Source of the DNA: Grifola frondosa
Taxonomy: Eukaryota; Basidiomycota; Agaricomycetes; Polyporales; Grifolaceae
Direction of reading: 5' to 3'
DNA length: 64,000 bases
NCBI GenBank assembly: GCA_001683735.1
Contig: LUGG01000013.1
Coordinates: 496,001 to 560,000 of the forward strand
In this document: positions 33,992-44,144 of the stretch, piece after piece
Layout of the letters: every line of letters starts with the position of its first letter
Numbering within the stretch: position 1 is the stretch's first letter
Notes under the pieces: generated by a model
The model's input: the letters and a program-made list of their open reading frames with translations, nothing else
What the model was told of the DNA's origin: nothing
Database searches by the model: none
Translations under genes and position numbers: made by a program

Positions 33992-34371
33992 TAGTGTTGC
34001 CATGGCTTAGTCACACCTGTTTCAGCTTTTTGGATATTCTGAAATGAGTTTTGCAAGTAATGACATGATTTTAATTGAAATTAATAGCTAAGATGTATAT
34101 GTATTTGAATGTAACACAACCATTTGCATAACTATCTTTCTTATGTTTCAATTTCAGTTACATTGGTAAAAAAGCTGACTAAAAAGTCGGACTTTGCAAT
34201 CGGCTTTTCGGCCATATCTCAATCAATACAATGTATAACATTTTAACCTTTGGCAGACATATGCCACTATATCTCAGCTACAAAATAAATGCAAGATAAC
34301 TGTGATAGCTGAACAATTGCACAAGTCATGAGTCATATATATTTAGGCCTGACTTAGCTGCAGCAACACTA
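33992..34371 (-). mobile_element. hAT-type MITE, copy 2, inverted
   Basis: 380 bp, TAGTGTTGC and GCAACACTA ends, with an exact 8-bp duplication ATTTAGGG at 33984-33991 and 34372-34379. It is in opposite orientation to copy 1, about 1 kb away. Confidence 0.88.
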
Positions 34372-34486
34372 ATTTAGGGCAAGCCGAGTGAGACTTATAC
34401 CGCTCTGAATTTCCTGATATAGGTATCTTCACCATGTTATCTGGTGATTTGGAATATAGTTAATTTTACCATCGATTTCAACACCC

Positions 34487-35617
34487 CTAGTTAACAGCCA
34501 CCTTTGATGGTGAATTGTGAAATTCACCACATTTGTTCAAACCATTCCCTAGGTTCTGGGCACACAGTGGGACCTCAAGACCAAGAATCGATGATGCACT
34601 CTTGAGTGTGACTGTAGGCAATGCAGGAACAATATAGGGAATGCCGGGACATGCAATCTGGGAGACCGCTACGATGATAAGCGCAAATGCCCATAGGATG
34701 ATGTTGCAAGCAGTGCGAGGAAGGTGGTGTTGTAAATGGAGCCAGCAAACAAGCACATATATAGAGACGAGGTGAGGTGCCAAGCCAGAAATGTCTGTGT
34801 GGCCAACAACACCAAATGCACACCGAAATGGGTCTGGATCATCGACGTCGCCAGTCTGAGAAATGGAAGACTGTAGGCTAATGAATTCGGGCCATGGTTC
34901 GGGGGACACAACCTCGATGTCTTCGTCGGGATTGGGCATCTCATCATCGACAGTGCCTGTCTGCACCAGAGGCCCTAAGAACTTGGGACCCTCAACATTC
35001 TCTGTGAGCATAGCCGCCTCCATGGCATTTTGCAATTCTCGCATAAGAGATTCTTCATCCGGAGAAGGTGCTGGCATTTGGTAGGTGACTGCAGCAGACA
35101 ACGGGTGTGAGTTGCTTGCAGCCATGGCATTTGCAGCGGTCCAAAAGCCGACATGTTGGAGGAGGAGATCTGGGTCCCTTTGTACCATGGATATGCCGGA
35201 GTCATCTAGTGGTCCGACCGGTGGCACACCTTGCCATGGAACGTCTAACATCAAATTGGACACCAACATGGTGCCGTTCAAGAGCATGTCCTGCTCGATA
35301 TGAGTTGGATCACCTGTGGAAGGCAGGTAAGTAGTTAATGGTGGGGAATAAACTTCGCAACTGGTTTGTATAGAGCCTGTATGTCCAACAGGCATTTTAG
35401 AGCATGGCGCCGATGAGATAGGAGCGTGCAGACGATAGGGCTTGGAGGACTCTTCTCGCAAGTCGCGCGTCCAATGTGTGCGGAATGTGTGATATGATAC
35501 GAGCCCTCCGTTGCATCCATGGCTCCGGCAGTGGCATTTGACTTTGTTCAAGGCAGGCATCTTGTGTAGGATATGACAAGGCGACACCGTGCAATGCGTT
35601 GTGGATTGACTGGTCAC
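34487..35617 (-). pseudogene. N-terminal part of a Tnp2-type transposase
   Basis: An open frame of 376 codons. An internal Met about 19 codons in (35560) is followed by a Cys/His cluster (C-H-C-x4-C-N-G-G and a downstream H) of the kind found at the start of basidiomycete Tnp2 proteins. Residues about 300-340 read L-V-x-x-L-H-L-Q-x-H-L-P-x-x-A-C-N-x-x-L-W, another pattern of this family. The frame ends where the 32.2-34.5 kb interruption begins. The long middle is acidic and low in complexity. Confidence 0.6.
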
Positions 35618-35640
35618 GTGGGCATGTTAGAACCATATGC

Positions 35641-35701
35641 AGAAGGAGGTGTGGAACACAAAAATCATCGCAGAAGGAGGTATGGAACACAAAAATCATC
35701 T
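35641..35701. repeat. Tandem duplication, 31-bp unit, two copies
   Basis: AGAAGGAGGTGTGGAACACA and its continuation are repeated once with one substitution. It lies just upstream of the Tnp2 N-terminal block, so it may be in its 5' region. Confidence 0.8.
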
Positions 35702-35834
35702 TGGGTATTGCAGGAGACTAGACAGATGTTCGTGACAATATTTACAATCATGGATTTCAAGTTGTCATCAAACTACAAGTACAAGAATATTTTCAGGCTA
35801 TTTCATGATGCTACTGCGAAAGAAAATATTAATG

Positions 35835-36407
35835 TCATAGTACGGTCCTCTGCTTCTTGGCGACAGGAGCTTCATCAGTCTCGCTTTCGTATACGTTAGC
35901 ATTCTGCGCCTCCACATCGAAGATGGGTTGAGCTTGGAGTGATGAAGCGCACACATCATATTGGGTCGGCGAGTCAGGGAACATTGCAAGGAAGTTGTGA
36001 AGCAGGGTAGGGGTCCGTGAATATGCACATGGAGAGCTTGAAGACTGAGATACGGTGTCTTCGTGGAGGGGTGAGAGAGGAGAGGTTGCTTCAAAAGTGA
36101 ATGGGGAAGGGAGATGCTCTAAATCGGGCAGAGGCTGAGAAATGGTGGCCTCCAGTGCTGAAACGCAAGGTGCATCTGGGGGCTCCAGCGATACAGACAG
36201 CGACGAGAAGATGGAATGACGTGGAAGATGTGCAATGCGAACAAGGCGGTGGCGACGTGGGCGTGGCAGAGAGCATTCCACAGTAAAAAGCTCCAAGGGC
36301 AATACAGATGGTGACGAGAAGATGGAACGACGTCGAAAATGTGCAATGCGAACAAGGGGGCAGCAACGCAGCCGTGGCGGAGAACACTCCGCAGGAGAGA
36401 GCTCCAA
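35835..36407 (-). CDS. Uncharacterised ORF with a 37-residue duplication
   Basis: 190 codons on the minus strand, ending in a basic K-K-Q-R motif near the stop at 35835. The N-terminal part consists of two diverged copies of a 37-residue unit rich in Pro, Arg, Ser and Cys. The C-terminal half is Ser/Pro-rich and acidic. No family was recognised. It lies between the Tnp2 remnant and the foldback element, so it may be transposon-derived or may be a chance ORF over a repeat. Confidence 0.3.
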   Translation of the reverse strand: MELSPAECSPPRLRCCPLVRIAHFRRRSIFSSPSVLPLELFTVECSLPRPRRHRLVRIAHLPRHSIFSSLSVSLEPPDAPCVSALEATISQPLPDLEHLPSPFTFEATSPLSPLHEDTVSQSSSSPCAYSRTPTLLHNFLAMFPDSPTQYDVCASSLQAQPIFDVEAQNANVYESETDEAPVAKKQRTVL

Positions 36408-36412
36408 GGTTG
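36191..36412. repeat. Direct repeat, 111-bp unit, two copies
   Basis: ATACAGACAG at 36191 and ATACAGATGG at 36302 begin two units that align over about 110 bp with roughly 80% identity. The period is 111 bp, a multiple of three. Confidence 0.8.
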
Positions 36413-36504
36413 AATCGGTGGTCGACTGAGGAAGTACTGCAGGGGGTGATGTCGGACTACACGGGGGGACGACTCTGTGGAGGATTTTGTCACAGGATCA
36501 GTGA

Positions 36505-37752
36505 TACATCAGGAAAAAATTCTGAGACCCAGTAGTGCTACAGCTTGCAACATAGTTGCTGTAGTGCATGTTGCTGTTCCCCTACTATATTGTGCAACTG
36601 TAGCATCATGCTTCAGCTCTGTTGCGCACTGTAGCAACCTCTATCTACTATATAGCACAATATAAACTTGCATCAACCAGTCACTTTTAACAGATGTAGA
36701 AATATTATATATAACATGTTTTTTAATTTGATCTATGATTGTGTCATAGCATCCAGCTGAAAATTGTAATATAAGTGCCAAAACACAAAAAGTACATTTG
36801 TCCTTTCACCAGGTTTGAACCCAGCACCTCTACAGCCATCCACCACTTTTCTTAACTCCAATGGCTCCACAACCACTTCACCATCTGAACATGCAAATTT
36901 AATAATGTATATAAATAATAACACAGATAAAATGGACTTCAAACTTTTTTCAAAGCACTCCTCTCTCTTCATCAATCTGAAGTTAATGAATATGCTCTTT
37001 GTTTGTAAATTAATGCCAAGTGGTGATTGTTTCAAGGTTTTAAAATAACATAGGATGCTATATTGTTAACCAATCCTGTATACACAGTCAGTAATAAATA
37101 TCATATAAAGCCCAAGTTACTTTAGTAGCAGGCAAGATTCTCAGATGACCACCTTAAGCAACAGTAGATTTCCCTTCTATCAACAGTAGGCTCTATAGTG
37201 CTGGCTCAGAACTATATCAGCTATAGTAGACTACAGGTGCTATCACTGTAAACTATATTGCACTATGGTGCATACACTTCATCCTACATTGTGCTACCAT
37301 AGCTACTAGAGTCCAATGAAGTCCATTTTATCTGTGTTATTATTTATATACATTATTAAATTTGCATGTTCAGATGGTGAAGTGGTTGTGGAGCCATTGG
37401 AGTTAAGAAAAGTGGTGGATGGCTGTAGAGGTGCTGGGTTCAAACCTGGTGAAAGGACAAATGTACTTTTTGTGTTTTGGCACTTATATTACAATTTTCA
37501 GCTGGATGCTATGACACAATCATAGATCAAATTAAAAAACATGTTATAATAATATTTCTACATCTGTTAAAAGTGACTGGTTGATGCAAGTTTATATTGT
37601 GCTATATAGTAGATAGAGGTTGCTACAGTGCGCAACAGAGCTGAAGCATGATGCTACAGTTGCACAATATAGTAGGGGAACAGCAACATGCACTACAGCA
37701 ACTATGTTGCAAGCTGTAGCACTACTGGGTCTCAGAATTTTTTCCTGATGTA
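36505..37752. mobile_element. Foldback element with 437-bp inverted arms carrying Pol III boxes
   Basis: Arms 36505-36941 and 37317-37752 are near-perfect inverted repeats around a 375-bp centre. Ends read TACATCAGGAAAAA and the reverse complement, consistent with TIR CATCAGGAAAA and a TA target duplication. Each arm holds an A box (37375-37385, mirrored at 36873-36883), a B box (37438-37446, mirrored at 36812-36820) and a T5 run past the B box (37467-37471). The centre and the outer arm parts contain many GCTGTAG/GCTATAG motifs. No transposase is present. Confidence 0.85.
37362..37471 (+). ncRNA. Possible tRNA-derived Pol III unit in the foldback arm
   Basis: A box TGGTGAAGTGG and B box GTTCAAACC match the consensus forms, are about 60 bp apart, and are followed by TTTTT. 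A CCATT/AGTGG stem could form around a loop containing TTAAGA, reminiscent of tRNA-Leu(TAA), but the T-arm does not pair. It is therefore SINE-like rather than a tRNA gene. A mirror copy lies at about 36787-36896. Confidence 0.4.
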
Positions 37753-38439
37753 ACAGGAATCGGAATACTTCACTTTGATTACCAGATGCATCCCAGTCTC
37801 GATGACCTGTCCTCGGCAATAACAACCATAATCCTCGGTACGCTTTATTCTCTGGAAGTATATTCCTCGTACCCGTGTTCACAAATTCTAGACAAATTAG
37901 GTCATGCCGATTCATCAGCAAAACATTTTCGGCCTGAGCAGACTGTACATACCCATGCACACCCCAGAAGTGGGTGCACTAAATAAGATTTCTTGCACAC
38001 CACACTTGGTGTTTGGCAAGAACTGCCAGATGGTGCCAGCTACTGCACCATGTGGCCGGAGGCATGCAATTGGAGCCCGGCCATTCCAAACCGGCGCCGT
38101 TGCTCTGACAAGAGAGGGCCAGGCACCCATACATATCGGGCAAGCCCTGCTATCTTATTGTCTGACTCGAGCAATAATATTCCCTCGCCCGGCATTGCCG
38201 GACACTAGTCGGGTCTTCCAATATTGTTTGCTTCAATAATATATTTTATTCATGTTTGCAAGTTACAATTAAAATATGTATGATAAATGAGTACTTGAGT
38301 CCCTGCACGCGCTCCTCGAAGTACTATGTGCCGAGCACGCTGATCGAGCAGTTGCCCGCATCTATGAGCATGCCCTTCACCAGGTCGATCGCATGCACAA
38401 TGAGGTGCAATTACTCAATCAAGGCTCGACACGGTGTCA
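37753..38439. other. Unassigned sequence between foldback element and repeat
   Basis: Contains short ORFs on both strands with no recognisable motifs and ends at the border of the inverted repeat. Nothing further can be supported. Confidence 0.4.
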
Positions 38440-39557
38440 TGCACCAAAATGGATTGGTACTCGAACATGGCAATGTGACCATTGATCAGCACATCTCAAG
38501 TCTGGCACCACTAGCATCTCATACTCATTAGGAAGGACTGTCAATATTGAAATAATCCTACAAAAGAAGTACTACATAGAATCAGATCTATACTACTTCT
38601 TCAGGCCCAAAAGAAATCCTCATCCTCCCTAAATATAGTAGTCAAGAGATGGGATGTACCAAGGCACCGAATCACATAAAGGCGTTTGCGATATAATCGT
38701 GAGAAACTGAGTGTGGAAACGTCGCAGATTGAATAATGTGCGGAGAGGGACATGGTCATCATTAGTAATGCGCCGAAGAAGTTGCTCGAGATAGCTCTCC
38801 CCGAGATAGAGAATGAACCGGTCAGGATATCCGATATGTACCGAACGGCCATCACTCCGAAGTCGTCCCAGTACTCGAATATCATGAGAATTTGCCTAGC
38901 CCCGATGTCGAGTGCATCAGCAACAGCCCGAGAATGAACGATGAAGTCGTAGCGAGTTTCAGCAGAGAGTTCAAAGAAGGACACTATATCAATCGAAATG
39001 GCTGATCAGTAGCTTGCTCAATTAGTTACGATGAGCAAACTACGCAGGCAACTGACTGTTGGAATAAACGTATTGTGATACGAATCAAATCTATTCCAAC
39101 TATAAAGTCAACAACATTTCATCGATATACTTATCACCAATAATCCTATAACATACCTATTGTAGACACAATTGGCAATGTTAGGTGACAGCAAAGTCAA
39201 GTGCTAGTCACTTATAAGAGGATTACGCAGTGTCAGCCATATCGAGAATATGTCACGTGTTATGACCTATATCCATTAATTTCGAGCAACAAGGCTATGT
39301 ACGAATATGGTCAATGTCGATTACATTTCGTCATTATATCCTCATTTATTTCGTCCACTGTCAGTTACTCCCAACTTTCTCATGATTCCAAGCAGTTCTC
39401 TATATGAACACCCTCTCTCTCAAAGTGTCACTTATGAAGACACTAACGCATTAGAAGAGGAGACTATAGCAGAAGAAAGTGAGAAATCAGAAGAGCATAT
39501 CGATGAAGAATTAGAAGATGGCCTTTACGCTCCCCACCCAAGCCGGTAATACAAAGA
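38440..39557. repeat. Right arm of the 1.1 kb inverted repeat
   Basis: Reverse complement of 1-1115. The repeat may continue to the right of 39557, where the left copy leaves the window. It includes a plus-strand acidic ORF (39307-39549) and, on the minus strand, the accessory ORF at 38601-38997. Confidence 0.9.
38601..38997 (-). pseudogene. Repeat-borne accessory ORF, right copy
   Basis: The minus-strand frame from 38984 to the stop at 38601 gives 127 codons. The Y-L-E..D-D..P-L..F-H-x-x-F pattern, however, lies in a second frame over about 38690-38860, so this copy also appears shifted relative to the gypsy pre-gag ORF. See the left copy at 570-956. Confidence 0.4.
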
Positions 39558-40244
39558 CCTGCAGGAAAGAGAGCATGGCAGAAAAGGAGTTATCAGATTG
39601 GTCAGAAGATAGGATGGAAACCACATCATCGAGACAGCATACCCTTGCGAGTTTCCATGATGAAGAAAATAATGATAAAGAAGCAAGCTGCAAAAGAAAG
39701 TGCAGGATAATTAGGGACACATCTATGCTATGCAAAGACTTATCCCATTCCTCTCTATTTGCACACATTTGTCATTACTCAGCACATTTCACCAAATCCA
39801 TATCATATAATCTGGATTGGATCAGCAAATGGACACTGTGGCAACTGTGACATGGACAAATAGACCTGTGGCTTCATATTCATGAACATTCCGGAATACC
39901 TAGCAGAGAAGAAGTTTCCGGAACTTTCCAGAAGATTACAGTCTTCAAAAGAAGGACTTTAATCGAAATTTCTACTTCAGAATGTCCTGGAATAATCCAG
40001 AAGCTCAAGGAAATTTCCAGAATATTCTGACAGATTCCAGAATAACATAGGATCATGGAGAACATTCCTAGGAACTTATAGAACCTGGGAGAATTGTCCA
40101 GAAGGAGACAGAACTGTGCAGAAAGTACTAGCAGGTTAGAGATGCTTCCAGCAACTTCCAAAAGCCATTCGTCAGCAGGAAAATTGGTGGATTGGTAAGC
40201 ATTGGGAGTGGATTGGTAAGCAAGAAGGGGATTAGTCAGCCATA

Positions 40245-40270
40245 GAATAGAATAGAATAGAATAGAATGG
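40245..40270. repeat. (AATAG)n microsatellite
   Basis: About five perfect units of AATAG or a rotation of it, directly upstream of the TATA box. Confidence 0.9.
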
Positions 40271-40281
40271 AAGGATTCAGG

Positions 40282-40292
40282 AGGGTATATAA
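40282..40292 (+). promoter_or_regulatory. TATA box of the LTR-like region
   Basis: GTATATAAGGG is a strong TATA consensus, downstream of repeated TTCCAGAA motifs. It points into the hairpin array that starts about 165 bp later. Confidence 0.55.
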
Positions 40293-40454
40293 GGGCGAGC
40301 GAAAAATCGCCCAAATCATTCGAATATATTCTTCCCCCCCCAGATTCCTCCCTCAGTAGCACTCCCTCACAATTTATATTCTTTCTCTTAACTTGAGGCA
40401 CATCAGAAGTATTGCCTAGGCCCATCTGCTTACTAAGTATTGACCTGGATTGTT

Positions 40455-40726
40455 AACTTGCCAAAGCAAGAGACTTTGGAAGTGCAAGTTCAGGCAAAAG
40501 GTTGAAGATTGTCAAGACCTTTGTTAGGACAGAGTTCTGTCGCAAAGGAAGTTACCTAAATTGTCAACTGTCCAGACAAGAGATTCTGGAAGCACAAGGT
40601 TAGGAAAAGAAGATCAGAAGTTACTGACCTAGATTGTTAGCTTGCCAAAGCAAGAGACTTTGGGAGCGCAAGTTTAGGCAGATTAGTTGTCAGACCTTTG
40701 TTAGGACAGAAGCCCTGTCGCAAAGG
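40455..40726 (+). repeat. Array of five hairpin-forming repeats
   Basis: Two hairpin types alternate. Type 1 (40455-40490, 40571-40590, 40641-40672) has a CCAAAG/CTTTGG-type stem with the loop CAAGAGA. Type 2 (40518-40548, 40695-40726) has CCTTTG..GACAG paired with CTGTC..CAAAGG. In the middle type-1 copy an A-T pair is replaced by G-C on both sides of the stem (CCAGA/TCTGG), a compensatory change. This suggests selection on RNA structure. Confidence 0.65.
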
Positions 40727-41174
40727 CACCAGGTGAGTGAGCAGTGTTAAGAAAGAGTTTGTTATTGTTTGGATAGTTGTCCTGTGAGTGGATTGAGGAG
40801 TATAAGTCTCTGGAAAGAAGTCCAGGAGCATTTCCCCATTCACCAGGCGGAATTCGTCATAGTAGCAAAGTACTGCACCAAGGCAGTGACTTTGTAGGAA
40901 GTTTGTAGTGTACTGACAGAGCAAGCTATTTAAGTCAAGCCTTGCTATTGTTTCTAGTCCCCATAGGTATATTTCGAGTAATCGAACACCGTAGAACGAA
41001 ACCACAGAGCATTGTGATCCTTGTGAAAAGTAGAAAGTACGCTTTCACAACCGAACTCGACTGAGCCTCTGTCCGGAAAAGTAGGAAACCCCGTCAAGCT
41101 TGGTGCACCCGTCATTTCTAGGAAATAACCCCTCGCTATAAAACAAATATTACTCTCGTCAGATAGTCTTTTGA

Positions 41175-41650
41175 TTGTTTGGTAAAAGTAGTGGTTGTTT
41201 AATACCGATCGCTGGAAATACACGACAGCGTACCTTGCCAGCACCAGATTTGCCCATCAGCGCGATGAGCTTCACAGGCAGAATGTACCCCGAGACGCCA
41301 TCAAGCACCCTACGCATGTTCCCACCTCCAACTGGCACGGCGTACTGCAGGTGCTGGAACGAGAACACGTCGTGCACGGCCGGTGTCTCCTGCAGCGCTT
41401 TGGCCACGTCCACGCTGACGAGCATGCACATCTTGCTCGTCCCATCCTTCTCCTCGTCATGCGTGCTCACCTCCTCTGTGGTCTTCACCACGTCTGCCTT
41501 CGAACAGCATCACGGACGTATCCCCCGCCGACGCCGTATTGAACTCCGTCAGCATCAGTAGCACGCAGATGAACACCACCGCAAACACGCACATGATCCC
41601 AAAGTTCTACAAAGTCACACCCGCCGCCCTATCCATCACCACCCTCTCCT
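41175..41650 (-). pseudogene. Fragment of a PDR-type ABC transporter
   Basis: The minus-strand translation has a membrane segment ending L-T-E-F-N-T-A, then a linker. A frame slip falls in the linker near 41495. Then come F-S-F-Q-H-L, a V-P-V-G-G-G turn, L-D-G-V-S-G-Y and the Walker A motif G-K-S-G-A-G-K. This is the junction between the first transmembrane domain and the second nucleotide-binding domain of pleiotropic drug resistance pumps. After Walker A a GT splice site leads into the LTR-like region, so the rest of the gene is missing. Confidence 0.75.
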
Positions 41651-42748
41651 CCACTCCATCACCCTTGCCTCCCGTGCCCGCCGACGCCGAACAGAAGCTG
41701 AGGGAGAAAAGGCGAGTGTGCATACCGATTGCTGACATGTGATGTATGCGGGCGCAGAAGCAGATGGGGCCGCCTCCTTTATGAAGGCGATGGATTTGAG
41801 GGTGTCGAAGCGACATTCTGCGAGTAGAAGATATTAATTCGATGTGATGTAGCAAGTCGACCAGAAATTCAAGGACTCCTGGTGATAAATCGCAGACAGC
41901 ATGACACGAAACACTTCCCTAGTATTGCCCGGGCGAGTACTCGCCGCTATTGTCATCCGAGTCACGACCAAAGTCGTACTCGTCGTCGAACTCGGCCGAG
42001 GATGCGCATGGGCTGTGCAGCCCGGACGTTGACAGGCACAATGCCAAGCCCTCGTATATGGTTGGCGGGATGTCACCTGCAGCAGCCGGCGCGAACGCAA
42101 AAGTGTTCGCGTGCAAGTTCGGAAGGAAGTCAAGTGCAACGGCCGCACGAGCCCCCTGGGTGCAATGGACACAGGCACAGAGGGCTGCAGCACGTGTGCA
42201 CTGCGTGGCGGGGAGATGAAGACGGGCGCATTCTAGGGCGCAGGACCGGCGAGTATCGAGACTGCAGAAAGCGAGTGTTGGTGGTGCCATTGGACTGCGA
42301 CGCGGCCACTCATTACTCGCGGTTCACAGTGTGACGTCCGACCACTGAAATACTCCGCAAACCCGAGCGCGATGCGTGGCTCGAAGCCCCAGCACGTGAT
42401 GCACCTGTACGGGTCCGTCACTGTAAAGCATATCACGACAAGCGGGAGCAGAAGGAAAAAAGTATGGCATACCGGCTACGAGGAAGTCCGCAGTGGTCTG
42501 GATGAAGAAGAGCTTGAGGCGGATAAATAGGTCAGGGAGCGAGAAGGCATGTTTTGGTCTGCTAGAGGTCGATATATGCGCATCCATTCAGAAGACTCGG
42601 AGCGAGAGAGTAGACTCGAGATTGAAAGGCTCAAGGTGAGAGATCTTGGGAAAGAAGAGATGGAGTCCATTTGCAGGTGGGAGTTACTTTTTATAAGGGC
42701 CAGGATCAAGAGAAAGTGTACGTGACGTCATAAGAAAACACCGAAAAC
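41651..42748. other. Unassigned sequence, possibly gene remnants
   Basis: Several minus-strand frames are locally open (for example 41919-42290, an Ala-rich stretch followed by an acidic tail) but none carries a motif I recognise. It may be eroded coding sequence. Confidence 0.4.
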
Positions 42749-43129
42749 TAGTGTTGCTGCAGCTAAGTCAGGCCTAAATGATATATGACTCATAACTTGT
42801 GCAGTTTTTCATATACCAAAGTGATTTTACACTCATTTTGTAGCCTATATATAGCCGCATAATCTTGCCACATATCAAAATGTTATACCTTGTATTGATG
42901 GAGATATGGCCAAAAAGCCGATTGCAAAGTCCGACTTTGTAGTCAGCTTTTTTACCAATGTAACTGAAATTGAAACACATTCAAGATAATTATGCAAATG
43001 GTGGTGTTACATTTAAATACATATACATCTTAGCTATTAATTTCAATTAATATCATGTCATTATCTGTAAAATTCATGTCAGAATATCTAAAAAGCTGAA
43101 ACAGGTGTGACTAAGCCGTGGCAACACTA
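42749..43129 (+). mobile_element. hAT-type MITE, copy 3
   Basis: 381 bp, TAGTGTTGC and GCAACACTA ends, exact 8-bp duplication CCGAAAAC at 42741-42748 and 43130-43137. It is collinear with copy 1 over its whole length. Confidence 0.92.
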
Positions 43130-44144
43130 CCGAAAACATTCAATGCTAACGTTGCGAATAAGAGAAGTAAGTGCCTAATTTGGAAGGTCCATACCCCGAT
43201 TTGATCAAGCCTGAACCCTCGTTTTTGTAGTTAGACACAGCGAAAAATATTTTATTACAATTAGATTGCACGCTATACATAAGATTACAAGATACTTTAT
43301 CTACGATGCAAGAGAGTACCTACGTGTGCAGGACCGACGTGATCTGCTACACACTCTGCTGGGTTCTTGCCCTATCTGGCCAGACGCGTGCAGTCTGGTA
43401 GCCTCGTGGCCTGCCCGGCCAGATTGCACGCGTCTGGCCGGACGGTGCAATGTCCAGCAGACTTTTGACATTTTGCTGATGTTCGCACAAATCTATACAA
43501 TCCTCATCTTCTGCATACTTTTTCACTCACTATGCGCTCCCACATGATCGTCGGGACTCGATATCGACCGGACGCACGTCAGAGTGAGCTAAGCAAGTGC
43601 GAGCACAGGCAGAGGATAACTTTACGGAGTGCATAATGGATTTCAACCTGCTAACTCAGAGGGCGAAGATTTCTTATCGGCTCTCAGACTTTATCATCCA
43701 ACTTACCATCAACATGGGAAGCTTTCGGCGAGTAGATCTTGGTGCAGTGCGACTTCATCTACTCAATCTTGCGTTCAAATCGACTAAGTGCCGCTCGAGC
43801 GTGGAGCAAACGGAACTCCCGATATTATGTGCCCAAGGTCCTCAACAAGGGGCAATCATCCGCATGAAGTGGGTATCGCATCCGCGGAATGAGCAGATAA
43901 CGCTTCATTCCCTCTAATGATACCCGTTCACTGTCATGCTTTGGGCAATGTTCCAGGACACTGAATATCTGTATGGTATTGGAGTTTATTCCAGGATGTA
44001 AGCTCTCCACACTCCTTCGCAGAGCAAACATAATTTGCACGCCTACGGTCTGATCATTTCCATGTCGCCATCTTCCGCTCGCTCTCCCGCCAGCGATTTC
44101 CAGAACCAGTGGCAAAATTCTACGTAGCGGGAGTCGCCCTCGCG
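43130..44144. other. Intergenic sequence with a strong hairpin
   Basis: No gene supported. A plus-strand ORF at 43597-43917 has no recognisable motif. A 21-bp stem with a 20-nt loop lies at 43378-43439: the arms begin GGCCAGACGCGTGCA and pair fully if one G-U is allowed. Confidence 0.5.

Larger units (their letters stand above)
32230..34486. other. Interruption of the Tnp2 gene holding two MITEs
   Basis: Outside the two MITEs this stretch has many GGTGAA and TTCACC motifs near both edges (for example 32180-32400 and 34430-34530). A GTGAAATTCACCAC sequence occurs at both 32179 and 34519. A middle part (32965-33991) has an open frame of low-complexity, His-rich composition. It could be a separate old insertion or a large intron. 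Confidence 0.45.
27879..35617 (-). mobile_element. Decayed CACTA-like (Tnp2) transposon, ends not located
   Basis: Minus-strand blocks resembling basidiomycete Tnp2 transposases occur in order from 35617 down to about 30620. A plus-strand companion gene lies at the other end. The central catalytic part of the transposase is missing between the zinc-ribbon block and the C-terminal blocks. I could not find CACTA terminal repeats with a 3-bp duplication, so the limits given are those of coding remnants. Two hAT MITEs are nested inside. Confidence 0.55.
39848..41150 (+). repeat. LTR-like promoter region, probable solo or truncated LTR
   Basis: Begins TGTGACATGG and holds a run of degenerate TTCCAGAA-type motifs, a pentanucleotide microsatellite (about 40245-40270) and a TATA box followed by a long transcribed-looking, hairpin-rich stretch. 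This is the layout of a long LTR. The right boundary is not defined; the sequence ends inside or next to an intron of an ABC-transporter fragment. Confidence 0.45.

Noticed and set aside
32584..34371. MITE copies 1 and 2 as terminal repeats of one composite transposon
   Set aside because: Copy 2 has its own perfect 8-bp target duplication and copy 1 has a different flanking sequence, so they inserted separately.
27100..38220. CACTA terminal repeats for the Tnp2 element
   Set aside because: CACT/ACTAGT motifs near 27110 and 38205 were considered, but they do not extend into matching inverted repeats and have no 3-bp duplication.
1..39557. The 1.1 kb inverted repeats read as LTRs or termini of one giant element
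   Set aside because: They are in opposite orientation, have no visible terminal motif or target duplication, and enclose several independently bounded elements.
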